Assembly (NCBI GenBank): GCA_031371615.1
Contig: JANMJY010000018.1
Location: 1-32,331, forward strand
DNA length: 32,331 nucleotides
Source: Gaiellasilicea sp031371615
Lineage (GTDB): Bacteria; Actinomycetota; Thermoleophilia; Gaiellales; Gaiellaceae
Direction of reading: 5' to 3'
Part shown: positions 23,750-30,752 of the stretch, piece by piece
Layout: every line of letters starts with the position of its first letter
Position numbering within the stretch: the first letter of the stretch is position 1
The notes under the pieces: generated by a model
Databases searched by the model: none
What the model was told of the DNA's origin: nothing
Seen by the model: the letters and a program-made list of their open reading frames with translations, nothing else
Translations under genes and position numbers: made by a program

Positions 23750-23765
23750 GGACCACCTCCTTTCC
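23750..23765 (-). promoter_or_regulatory. Over-long Shine-Dalgarno-like stretch
   Basis: On the minus strand GGAAAGGAGGTGGTCC can pair with about 15 consecutive bases of the usual 16S rRNA 3' end (one G-U pair). Most other genes in the window have no such signal. Confidence 0.6.
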
Positions 23766-23807
23766 GCGGATAACCGGAATGTAGCAGGCGCCCTTGACGG
23801 CGGATAC

Positions 23808-24122
23808 TCAGACGTCGACCCGGACCCAGCCGTCCTCGATCCGGGCTGGATAGCTCGCGACCGGCTCGTAGGCAGGGAGGGTCAGCGCGGCACCCGTGGT
23901 GATGTCGAAACGCGCCCCGTGCCGTGGACAGATCGCGATGCACTCGTCCTCGTCCCACTCGCCTTCGCAGAGCGGGCCGTCGTCGTGAGAGCAGCGATCC
24001 TCGAGCGCGTAGAGTTTGCCACCGCAGTTGTAGACGCCGATTGCGATCGGACCCGACCAGACGATCTTGACGTGGCCCGGCGGCAGCTCCTCGGCCGGGC
24101 AGACGTCGACGGTCACAGGCAC
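23808..24122 (-). CDS. Rieske-type [2Fe-2S] protein of the suf operon
   Basis: A 104-residue soluble ferredoxin-like protein. The two Rieske cluster motifs are intact: CSH (Cys44, His46) and CPRH (Cys65, His68), followed by GARFDITTGAALTLPA. This small stand-alone form is related to the NirD/ring-hydroxylating dioxygenase ferredoxins. It lies ten bases downstream of sufU on the same strand; Rieske proteins of this kind are known members of actinobacterial suf operons. It could carry electrons for cluster assembly or be an early client of it (inference). The ATG start gives a normal length. Confidence 0.93.
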   Translation of the reverse strand: MPVTVDVCPAEELPPGHVKIVWSGPIAIGVYNCGGKLYALEDRCSHDDGPLCEGEWDEDECIAICPRHGARFDITTGAALTLPAYEPVASYPARIEDGWVRVDV

Positions 24123-24132
24123 TACTGACCCA

Positions 24133-24561
24133 CTAGGAGATCGTCAGGTCGTCGCCGCCGCTCCACTCGTCCGGCAGCGGCGTGCCCTTCGACTTGTGCA
24201 GCGCCACCTTGAGCGTGCCGAAGCCGAGGATCGCGCACTTGAGCCGAACCGGGCTGAGCGGGATCCCGATCTCGTCGAGCAGCTCTTCCTTCGGCATCCG
24301 GGCGACCTCGTCGGCGCTCCGCCCGACGACGAGCTCGGTCAGCATTGAGGTCGCGGCCTGCGAGATCGCGCAGCCGCGACCCTCGAAGCCGACGTCGGCG
24401 ATCACATCGCCGTCGAAGCGGACGGAGACCGTGATCTCGTCTCCGCAGAGCGGATTCTGCCCCTCGGCGACACCGTCGGGAGCGTCCAGCAGCCCGTGCC
24501 CGCGGGGGTTCTTGTAGTGGTCGAGGATGACCTCCCGGTACAGCTGGTCGAACTCGCTCAC
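24133..24561 (-). CDS. sufU: Fe-S assembly sulfur-transfer protein SufU
   Basis: A 142-residue protein of the IscU/SufU family. It has the three conserved cysteines and the aspartate: Cys39 and Asp41 in PLCGDE, Cys64 in GRGCAIS, and Cys109 in LKCAILG. The insert between the second and third cysteine (about residues 65-108) is of SufU type. In Gram-positive bacteria SufU is a zinc protein that takes sulfur from SufS. The GTG start (VSEFDQLYREVILDHY) overlaps the sufS stop by four bases (GTGA); the longer open frame upstream is a shadow of sufS. Confidence 0.95.
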   Translation of the reverse strand: MSEFDQLYREVILDHYKNPRGHGLLDAPDGVAEGQNPLCGDEITVSVRFDGDVIADVGFEGRGCAISQAATSMLTELVVGRSADEVARMPKEELLDEIGIPLSPVRLKCAILGFGTLKVALHKSKGTPLPDEWSGGDDLTIS

Positions 24562-25802
24562 GCGAACACGTGCCTCGCCCGGTGCAGGCCGGCGACGAGC
24601 CGGTCGATCTCCTCGATCGTCGTGTAGAGGTAGAAGCTGGCGCGGTTCGTCGCGACGACGCCGAGGTTGCGCATCAGCGGCTGGCAGCAGTGATGACCGG
24701 CCCGAATCGCAACGGCGTCCATGTCGAGGATCTGGGCGACGTCGTGCGGATGGATCTCGTCGACGTTGAAGGAGATGATCCCGGCGCGACGCCCCGCCGG
24801 CGGGCCGTAGGTGGTCACCCAGGGCAGCTCGCCGAGAGCATCGAGCGCGTAGGCGACGAGCTGGTGCTCGTGCTGCTCGATCGCGTCGAAGCCGACCCCG
24901 TTCAAGTAGTCGATCGCGGCCCCGAACCCGACCGCCTCGGCCATCGGCGCCGTGCCCGCCTCGAACTTGTGCGGCAGCGCTCCCCAGGTCGTCGCCTCGT
25001 CGCCGACGGCGCGGATCATGTGGCCGCCGAGCAGGAAGGGCTCCATCCGCTCGAGCAGCTCGGCGCGTCCCCAGAGCACTCCGGCGCCGCTCGGGCCGCA
25101 CATCTTGTGCCCAGACACGGCGAGGAAGTCGCAGCCGAGCGTCTGGACGTCGAGGGCGCGATGCGGTGCCGCCTGCGCCGCGTCGCCGACGACGATCGCG
25201 CCGCGCTCGTGAGCCCAGGCCGCGAGCTGCTCGATCGGGTTGTTCGTCCCGAGCGAGTTCGAGGTCAGCCCCGCAGCGACGACCTTGACGGCATCGCCGC
25301 CGGCGACCTCGTCGAGCAGGTCCATCCGGAGCTCCCCCTGCTCGTCGAGTGGCAGCATCCGGAAGGAGGCGCCGACGCGGTTGGCGATGTACTGCCACGG
25401 GACGAAGTTCGAGTGGTGCTCGAGCTCGGTGACGAGGACGAGATCGCCCGGGCCGAGCTCGTTCAGGCCCCACGAGTACGCGACGACGTTGATCGCCTCG
25501 GTCGCGTTCCGGACGAAGATGATCTCGCGGGCGCTGGACGCGTTCAGCAGCGCACGCACCTTCTCGCGTGCGCCCTCGAGCTCCTCCGTCGCCCGTTCGG
25601 CGAGCCGGTAGACACCCCGGTGGACGTTCGCGTACGAGGTCTCGTAGAAGCGCGTCATCGCGTCGAGCACCTGGCGCGGCTTCTGAGTCGAAGCGGCGGA
25701 GTCGAGGAACGCGACCTGCTTGCCATCCTGGAGCTGCTCCAGGTAGGGGAAGTCCGCGCGAATGCGCTCGACATCCAGCTTCTGCGTGGCGGTTACTGCC
25801 AT
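24558..25802 (-). CDS. sufS: Cysteine desulfurase SufS
   Basis: A 414-residue class V PLP enzyme that takes sulfur from cysteine as a persulfide for Fe-S clusters. Motifs: LDSAASTQKP near the start, HHSNFVPWQ, the PLP lysine in AVSGHKMCGPSG (Lys233), and the catalytic loop RAGHHCCQP with Cys372. The residue after the catalytic cysteine is a second cysteine (Cys373), where the family usually has Ala; it may be harmless. It is the first gene of sufS-sufU-Rieske. A TACCAT hexamer six bases before the ATG suggests a leaderless mRNA. sufB, sufC and sufD are not in the window. Confidence 0.96.
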   Translation of the reverse strand: MAVTATQKLDVERIRADFPYLEQLQDGKQVAFLDSAASTQKPRQVLDAMTRFYETSYANVHRGVYRLAERATEELEGAREKVRALLNASSAREIIFVRNATEAINVVAYSWGLNELGPGDLVLVTELEHHSNFVPWQYIANRVGASFRMLPLDEQGELRMDLLDEVAGGDAVKVVAAGLTSNSLGTNNPIEQLAAWAHERGAIVVGDAAQAAPHRALDVQTLGCDFLAVSGHKMCGPSGAGVLWGRAELLERMEPFLLGGHMIRAVGDEATTWGALPHKFEAGTAPMAEAVGFGAAIDYLNGVGFDAIEQHEHQLVAYALDALGELPWVTTYGPPAGRRAGIISFNVDEIHPHDVAQILDMDAVAIRAGHHCCQPLMRNLGVVATNRASFYLYTTIEEIDRLVAGLHRARHVFA

Positions 25803-25808
25803 GCCCTC

Positions 25809-25814
25809 ATGGTA
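25809..25814 (-). promoter_or_regulatory. -10-like hexamer for leaderless sufS transcript
   Basis: On the minus strand TACCAT lies six bases before the sufS ATG. It overlaps the last codons of nothing upstream: the LON-domain gene stops at 25817, just beyond it. Confidence 0.5.
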
Positions 25815-25816
25815 CG

Positions 25817-26431
25817 TCAGGCGCGGGGGTCTACTTTGCCGTTCCCGTGGGCGCGGTCGGCGATCTCGCGCTCGCGCTCGACGGCGGTCGCCGCTCCGGC
25901 GAGCAGCTCGGCGAGCAGATGCATGCGCTGGCGCTCGGAGGTGAGCTGGAGAAGCCTCTGCTTCAGCTCCGGCGCGAACTCGAACCGGCCGGCGAGCTCG
26001 AACGAGAGCTGCTCCGCGGAAAGCCGCGGCTCCTCGACCTCGGCTCCCGTCAGCTCGACGAGGCGGTGGAAGAGCTCGAGCGCATGCTCGGAATCCTCAG
26101 GGTCGGCGACGTCGTGCTCGTCCTCGATCGGCTCGACGAGGCCTGTCTGAAACGAGCGTCCGTCTGTCAGCTCCAGCAGGCGGAACCGCTCCCGCCCCTC
26201 GACGACGACGTTGAGCCGGCCGTCGTCGAAGCGCTCGAGCACCTCGGTGACGGCCGCGAGCGTGCCGATCTCGCGTAAGCCGTCGTCGTCGGCGTAGATC
26301 AGCCCGAACTCGCGCTCCTCGTCGAGGCACTCGGCGATCAGCTCCTGGTAGCGGTCCTCGAAGATGTGCAGCGGGATCTGCTCCGACGGCAGGAGGACGA
26401 TCCCGAGCGGAAAGAGGCCGAGCTCGCTCAT
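25817..26431 (-). CDS. LON substrate-binding-domain protein
   Basis: A 204-residue protein similar to the N-terminal domain of Lon protease, with no ATPase or protease part. Typical elements: LFPLGIVLLPSEQIPLHIFEDRYQELI at the start, EFGLIYADD, EIGTLAAVTEVLERFDDGRLNVVVEGRERFRL, then a helical C-terminal half (LSFELAGRFEFAPELKQRLLQL). Stand-alone forms are common in bacteria and may bind unfolded proteins, but no function is firmly known. A TAAGCT hexamer seven bases before the ATG suggests a leaderless mRNA. It ends 14 bases before the sufS start. Confidence 0.93.
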   Translation of the reverse strand: MSELGLFPLGIVLLPSEQIPLHIFEDRYQELIAECLDEEREFGLIYADDDGLREIGTLAAVTEVLERFDDGRLNVVVEGRERFRLLELTDGRSFQTGLVEPIEDEHDVADPEDSEHALELFHRLVELTGAEVEEPRLSAEQLSFELAGRFEFAPELKQRLLQLTSERQRMHLLAELLAGAATAVEREREIADRAHGNGKVDPRA

Positions 26432-26438
26432 GCCCGGA

Positions 26439-26444
26439 AGCTTA
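26439..26444 (-). promoter_or_regulatory. -10-like hexamer for leaderless LON-domain transcript
   Basis: On the minus strand TAAGCT lies seven bases before the ATG of the LON-domain gene, in the ten-base gap to the MaoC gene and overlapping its stop. Confidence 0.45.
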
Positions 26445-26894
26445 CGCGGGCGGTCGCCGGCCGAAGTGGCCGCGTGAGGTCATCGACATCACCGTGACAC
26501 CGTCCTGGTTGACCATCTCACCGCGGATCCGGACCGTGCCGCGATCCGGACGCCGCTCGGACGGAGTCGCCTCCAGCACCGTCAGCCGCCCGTGCAGCGT
26601 GTCGCCCGGCCGGACCGGCGCGAGCCAGCGGAGCTCCTCGATCCCGGGCGAGCCCTGAGCTGAGACAGAGCCGAGCACGGTGTCGACGTAGAGGCGCATC
26701 CACATGGCGCCCGTGTGCCAGCCGCTCGCGATCAGGCCGCCGAAGACGGACTCGGCAGCGGCGGCCGGATCGACGTGGAACGGCTGCGGGTCGAACTGCC
26801 GCGCGAACTCGACGATCTCCTCCACGGTCACGGTCCGGCTGCCGAGCTCGAGCACCTGGCCCGACTCGAAATCCTCGAAGTACCGGTCGGGCAT
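26442..26894 (-). CDS. MaoC-type hotdog-fold dehydratase
   Basis: A 150-residue hotdog-fold protein. It opens with RYFEDFESGQVLELGSRTVTVEEIVEFA. The hydratase-like motif FDPQPFHVDPAAA at about 34-46 contains the Asp and His positions of the active site, followed by FGGLIASGWHT. The later PVRPGDTLHGRLTVLE is also typical. Family members hydrate enoyl-CoA or similar thioesters; the substrate is unknown. A TAGGCT hexamer six bases before the ATG suggests a leaderless mRNA. It is divergent from ettA across 122 bases. Confidence 0.9.
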   Translation of the reverse strand: MPDRYFEDFESGQVLELGSRTVTVEEIVEFARQFDPQPFHVDPAAAAESVFGGLIASGWHTGAMWMRLYVDTVLGSVSAQGSPGIEELRWLAPVRPGDTLHGRLTVLEATPSERRPDRGTVRIRGEMVNQDGVTVMSMTSRGHFGRRPPA

Positions 26895-26900
26895 GCCCGC

Positions 26901-26906
26901 AGCCTA
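26901..26906 (-). promoter_or_regulatory. -10-like hexamer for leaderless MaoC transcript
   Basis: On the minus strand TAGGCT lies six bases before the ATG, identical in sequence and spacing to the hexamer before gabT. Confidence 0.55.
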
Positions 26907-27016
26907 TGGCTATCGTGACCTCCCATGGAACCCGGAAACGCAGCGGTCAGCCGGCGTAGGCTCGACGGAGCCGGCCAGGAGCGGAAGCGCCGGCTTTGCC
27001 GGTGCCGGAGCGGAGC

Positions 27017-28687
27017 GTGAGCGATTACGTCTTCACGATGTACAGAGCGGACAAGTTCTACGGCTCCGACCGGCAGGTCCTGGCGAACATCTCGCTGTCC
27101 TTCCTCCCGGGCGCGAAGATCGGCGTGCTCGGCCCGAACGGCGCCGGCAAGTCGACGCTGCTGCGGATCATGGCGGGGCTCGACGAACCGTCGAGCGGCG
27201 TCGCCGAGCTGGCGCCGGGCGCCACCGTCGGCATGCTCTCGCAAGAGCCGGAGCTCGACCCTGAGAAGACCGTGCGCGAGAACGTCGAGGACGGGGTGCG
27301 GGAGCTCCGCGACCTGCTCGACCGCTTCAACGCCGTCTCGGCCCGGTTCGCCGAGCCCGACGCGGACTTCGACGCGCTGCTCGAAGAGCAGTCCAAGGTG
27401 CAGGAGCTCGTCGACCGGCACGACGCCTGGTCGCTCGAGGCGACGCTCGACCGCGCGATGGACGCTCTGCGCCTGCCGGAAGGCGACCGCGACGTGGCGA
27501 CGCTCTCGGGCGGCGAGCGGCGGCGTGTCGCGCTCTGCCGCCTGCTCCTCTCGTCCCCCGACCTGCTCCTGCTCGACGAGCCGACGAACCATCTCGACGC
27601 CGAGTCGGTCGCCTGGCTCGAGCGCTTCCTCGAGCAGTACAAGGGCACCGTCGTGGCCGTCACCCATGACCGGTACTTCCTGGACAACGTGGCGGGCTGG
27701 ATCCTCGAGCTCGACCGCGGCAAGGGGCTGCCGTTCGAGGGCAACTACTCGTCGTGGCTCGAGCAGAAGCAGGCGCGACTCGCGATCGAGGAGAAGACCG
27801 AGTCGGCGCGCCGGCGCACGCTCGCGCGCGAGCTCGAGTGGGTGCGGATGAGCCCGACGGCGCGGCACGCCAAGGCGAAGGCGCGCGTGACCGCGTACGA
27901 GAAGCTGTTCGCCGAGGAGCAGAACGTGAAGCTCGACAAGGTCGAGATCCACATTCCGTCAGGGCCGCGGCTCGGTGACGTCGTCGTCGACGCCGACCAC
28001 ATCGCGAAGGGCTTCGGCGACCGGCTGCTCGTCGAGGACATGACCTTCTCCCTGCCGCCCGGCGGGATCGTCGGCGTGATCGGGCCGAACGGCGCCGGCA
28101 AGACGACGCTCTTCCGGATGATCGCCGGCGAGGAGCAACCCGACTCGGGAACGCTGCGGGTCGGAGACACGGTCGAGCTCGCGTACGTCGACCAGGCACG
28201 CGCCGATCTCAACCCGGAGAACACGGTCTGGAAGGAGATCTCCGGCAACCACGACATCATCGAGCTCGGCAAGAAGGAAGTGAACTCGCGCCAGTACGTC
28301 TCCTGGTTCAACTTCCGGGGCTCGGACCAGCAGAAGCGGGTGACCGACCTCTCCGGCGGCGAGCGCAACCGCGTCCACCTCGCGAAGCTGCTGCGCAGCG
28401 GCGGCAACGTGCTCCTGCTCGACGAGCCGACCAACGACCTCGACGTCGACACCCTGCGCGCGCTCGAGGACGCGCTGCTCGACTTCGCGGGCTGCGCCGT
28501 CGTGATCAGCCATGATCGCTGGTTCCTGGACCGGATCGCGACGCACATCCTCGCTTTCGAGGGCGACAGCCAGGTGACATGGTTCGAGGGCAGCTACGAG
28601 GAGTACGCGGCGTGGGTCAAGGAGACGCGCGGCGCCGAGGCGCTCGAGCCGCACCGGATCAAGTACAAGCCGCTCGTCCGTGCCTAG
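27017..28687 (+). CDS. ettA: Energy-dependent translational throttle protein EttA (ABC-F)
   Basis: A 556-residue ABC-F protein, close to the 555 residues of E. coli EttA. It binds the ribosomal E site and gates translation according to the ATP/ADP ratio. Two ABC domains each have Walker A (GPNGAGKST at 39-47 and GPNGAGKTT near 357) and the signature LSGGERRRV or LSGGERNRV, with Walker B LLLLDEPTN and LLLDEPTN. The linker between them carries the arm and EttA-type motif ESARRRTLARELEWVRMSP. I chose GTG 27017 (VSDYVFTMYR, like MAQFVYTMHR of E. coli EttA) because a GGAG stands six bases upstream, one of the few clear Shine-Dalgarno sites here. There is no membrane domain. Confidence 0.95.
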   Translation: MSDYVFTMYRADKFYGSDRQVLANISLSFLPGAKIGVLGPNGAGKSTLLRIMAGLDEPSSGVAELAPGATVGMLSQEPELDPEKTVRENVEDGVRELRDLLDRFNAVSARFAEPDADFDALLEEQSKVQELVDRHDAWSLEATLDRAMDALRLPEGDRDVATLSGGERRRVALCRLLLSSPDLLLLDEPTNHLDAESVAWLERFLEQYKGTVVAVTHDRYFLDNVAGWILELDRGKGLPFEGNYSSWLEQKQARLAIEEKTESARRRTLARELEWVRMSPTARHAKAKARVTAYEKLFAEEQNVKLDKVEIHIPSGPRLGDVVVDADHIAKGFGDRLLVEDMTFSLPPGGIVGVIGPNGAGKTTLFRMIAGEEQPDSGTLRVGDTVELAYVDQARADLNPENTVWKEISGNHDIIELGKKEVNSRQYVSWFNFRGSDQQKRVTDLSGGERNRVHLAKLLRSGGNVLLLDEPTNDLDVDTLRALEDALLDFAGCAVVISHDRWFLDRIATHILAFEGDSQVTWFEGSYEEYAAWVKETRGAEALEPHRIKYKPLVRA

Positions 28688-30104
28688 GCACCTCGAACCG
28701 ACCCGGCAGCACTACAACGTCACGCTCGGCATCCTCACGCTCGCGGGCACGGCGTTCTCGCTGCAGCAGACGATGGTCTTCCCGGCACTCGCCACGTTCC
28801 GGGAGGAGTTCGGCGCGAGCACGGCCTGGACGACCTGGGTGCTGACCGGCTTCCTCGTCTCCGGCGCGGTGCTGACGCCGATCCTCGGCAAGCTCGGCGA
28901 CCAGTTCGGGAAGGAACGGCTGCTGCTGATCGCGCTGGGGCTGTTCCTCGCGGGCTGCCTCGGCGCCGCCTGCGCCTGGAACATCTGGTCGCTGATCGCC
29001 TTCCGGGTCGTCTCCGGGGCCGGCGGCGCGCTCTTCCCGCTCAGCTTCGCGATCATCCGCGACGAGTTCCCGCCGGAGAAGGTAAAGGTCGGGATCGGCC
29101 TGCTGTCCGCGGTGTTCGGTGTCGGCGGCGGCTTCGGGATCGTCCTCTCGGGCGTGATCGTCGACCACTTCTCGTGGCGCCTGCTCTTCCTCCTCGGCTC
29201 GATTCCCGTCGCCCTCTCGATCGCGCTCGTCCACCGGTACGTGCCGGAGTCGCCGATCCGGTCTCCGTCTCGCGTCGACGTCCCGGGCGCCCTGCTGCTC
29301 TCCGGCGCCTTGCTCTCGTTGATGGTGGCGCTGACCGAAGGCGAGAGCTGGGGTTGGGGCTCCGGACGCCTGCTCGGTCTCGCCGCAGCCTCTGCGGCGT
29401 TCTTCGTCCTCTGGGGGCTGGTCGAGCTGCGTTCGAGCTCGCCGATGGTCGACATGAAGATGCTCGCGCACCGCCCGGTTCTGTTGACGAACGTCGCGAC
29501 GATCATCTCCGGGTTCGCGCTCTTCAGCTGCTTCGTGCTCGTGCCGACTTTCGTCGAGACGGCGTCCGCCCACGGGTATGGGTTCAGCGCGAGCGCGACG
29601 AAGGCCGGCCTCTTCCTGCTGCCGAGCTCGGTCGCGATGCTCTTCGCGGGACCGCTCGCGGGCACGATCGGCCGTCACTTCGGCTCGAAATGGCCGCTCG
29701 CCGGCGGGATGCTGATCGTCAGCGTCGCAGCACTGCTCTTCGCCACCGAGCACGACGACGCCCTACCCGTGCTGGTCGCGAGTGCGCTGCTCGGGGTCGG
29801 CGTCGGCGCTGCGTTCGCGGCGATGGCCGCGCTGATCGCGGAGAACGTCGACGCGCTCGAAATGGGCGTGGCGAGCGGGATGAACACCGTCGTCCGGATG
29901 GTCGGATCGGTGATCGGCGGCCAGGTCGCGGCCACCCTGCTGACGGCACGCACGATCGGCGGCACCTCGGTTCCCGCCGAGTCGGCGTTCACGATCACGT
30001 TCGCACTCAGCGCGGCAGCGGCGCTCGTTGCCGCCGCGATCGCGGTGTCGATCGGAACACACCCGTTGCGGCAGCGGCTCGCGCCCGCCGAGGCGCGGCG
30101 TTAG
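28680..30104 (+). CDS. MFS multidrug-type exporter (DHA2, 14 TM)
   Basis: A 474-residue membrane protein with about 14 hydrophobic helices, the layout of the DHA2 drug:H+ antiporter family. Motif A stands after the second helix (GKLGDQFGKERLLL). A motif-C-like stretch, LLSAVFGVGGGFGIVLSG, lies in the fifth helix. Substrates cannot be predicted; antibiotics, dyes or metabolites are usual for the family. The GTG start overlaps the last eight bases of ettA, so the two may be translated from one transcript. The stop is 11 bases before the YceH ATG. Confidence 0.9.
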   Translation: MPRHLEPTRQHYNVTLGILTLAGTAFSLQQTMVFPALATFREEFGASTAWTTWVLTGFLVSGAVLTPILGKLGDQFGKERLLLIALGLFLAGCLGAACAWNIWSLIAFRVVSGAGGALFPLSFAIIRDEFPPEKVKVGIGLLSAVFGVGGGFGIVLSGVIVDHFSWRLLFLLGSIPVALSIALVHRYVPESPIRSPSRVDVPGALLLSGALLSLMVALTEGESWGWGSGRLLGLAAASAAFFVLWGLVELRSSSPMVDMKMLAHRPVLLTNVATIISGFALFSCFVLVPTFVETASAHGYGFSASATKAGLFLLPSSVAMLFAGPLAGTIGRHFGSKWPLAGGMLIVSVAALLFATEHDDALPVLVASALLGVGVGAAFAAMAALIAENVDALEMGVASGMNTVVRMVGSVIGGQVAATLLTARTIGGTSVPAESAFTITFALSAAAALVAAAIAVSIGTHPLRQRLAPAEARR

Positions 30105-30107
30105 CGT
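30102..30107 (+). promoter_or_regulatory. -10-like hexamer for leaderless yceH transcript
   Basis: TAGCGT lies seven bases before the ATG, overlapping the MFS stop codon. AGGG directly before the ATG is too close to act as a Shine-Dalgarno. Confidence 0.4.
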
Positions 30108-30114
30108 TCCAGGG

Positions 30115-30732
30115 ATGGACGCGGATCCCGTCGAGATCCGGGTGCTCGGCTGCCTGATCGAGAAGCAGCGCACGACGCCCGACCAGTACCCGCTCTCGCT
30201 GAACGCGCTCCGGCTCGCGTGCAACCAGGCGACGAACCGTGACCCCGTCGTCGACTACGACGAGGCGACGATTCGCACAGCGATCGACAAGCTCTCGCGG
30301 CGGGGCTGGATCCGGCTTGCGAGCGGCCCCGGAGGCCGCGTCGCCAAGTACCGCCACCTGCTCGACGACGCGCTCGGCCGGGTTCCATCTCAGATCGCGC
30401 TCCTCGGAGTGCTGATGCTGCGCGGCGAGCAGACACCCGGCGAGCTGAAAACTCGCGTCGAGCGGATCTACCCATATGGGTCGCTCGAGGACGTTCAGAA
30501 GACGCTCGACACGCTCGCCGAGCACGAGCTCGTGGAGCGGCTGCCGCGCCGGCCGGGGCAGAGTCAGGACCGCTACGTCCAGCTGCTCGGCGGCGGGTCG
30601 GGAAGCGTCGGCGAGCCCGAGCGTTCGACAGCCGTCGAAAGTGTCTATCAGACACAAAATCCGCTCGAGGAGCGCGTCGCGCGGCTCGAGGAGCAGGTCG
30701 CCGAGCTACAACGGACGCTAGAGGAACGCTGA
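30115..30732 (+). CDS. YceH/DUF480 family protein with C-terminal coiled coil
   Basis: A 205-residue protein. Residues 1-160 are the DUF480/YceH fold of two winged-helix units: EIRVLGCLIEKQRTTPDQYPLSLNAL and ACNQATNRDPVVDYDEATI, then LLGVLMLRGEQTPGELKTR. YceH proteins look DNA-binding, but their role is unsettled. Residues about 182-205 (LEERVARLEEQVAELQRTLEER) form a heptad coiled coil, suiting a dimer. Between them residues 177-181 are VYQTQ, encoded by a palindromic repeat also found in the kinase at 7251. The ATG at 30115 matches the family start; the longer open frame is a shadow of the MFS gene. Confidence 0.92.
   Translation: MDADPVEIRVLGCLIEKQRTTPDQYPLSLNALRLACNQATNRDPVVDYDEATIRTAIDKLSRRGWIRLASGPGGRVAKYRHLLDDALGRVPSQIALLGVLMLRGEQTPGELKTRVERIYPYGSLEDVQKTLDTLAEHELVERLPRRPGQSQDRYVQLLGGGSGSVGEPERSTAVESVYQTQNPLEERVARLEEQVAELQRTLEER
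30634..30658 (+). repeat. In-frame palindromic element, copy 2
   Basis: A 25-base unit matching 8094-8118 at 24 of 25 positions, with core GTGTCTATCAGACAC at 30641-30655. It is read in the same frame as copy 1 (VESVYQTQ) and lies at the junction between the winged-helix part and the coiled coil. Confidence 0.85.
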
Positions 30733-30752
30733 ATCCGGGTACGACCCCACTC

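Larger units (their letters stand above)
23568..23790 (-). ncRNA. Candidate structured RNA or leader downstream of the Rieske gene
   Basis: This gap has no convincing protein gene. Read on the minus strand it begins about 20 bases after the Rieske stop. Its features are an over-long Shine-Dalgarno-like stretch (23750-23765), a hairpin with the stem CCCCT/AGGGG inside AGACG/CGTCT, a GTGT-CCG/CGG-ACAC stem, a GCCG/CGGC stem with a CTT loop, and a long-range pairing AGAGACGT/ACGTCTCT (23698-23705 with 23594-23601). The last competes with the local AGACG/CGTCT stem. It ends at the hairpin 23544-23567. I matched it to no known RNA family. Both transcription and direction are inferred. Confidence 0.4.

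Noticed and set aside
23740..23770. Possible 16S rRNA 3' end on the plus strand (GGACCACCTCCTTTCC)
   Set aside because: The sequence upstream has no other 16S features, so this is a short complementary match, not an rRNA fragment.
23536..23807. Known RNA families in the largest gap (tmRNA, RNase P RNA, SRP RNA, cobalamin, SAM, ykkC riboswitches, 6C RNA)
   Set aside because: None of the hallmark conserved stretches of these families could be found; only general structure is present.
24570..26150. Plus-strand 526-residue open frame opposite sufS and the LON gene
   Set aside because: Antisense to well-supported genes; no domain is visible.
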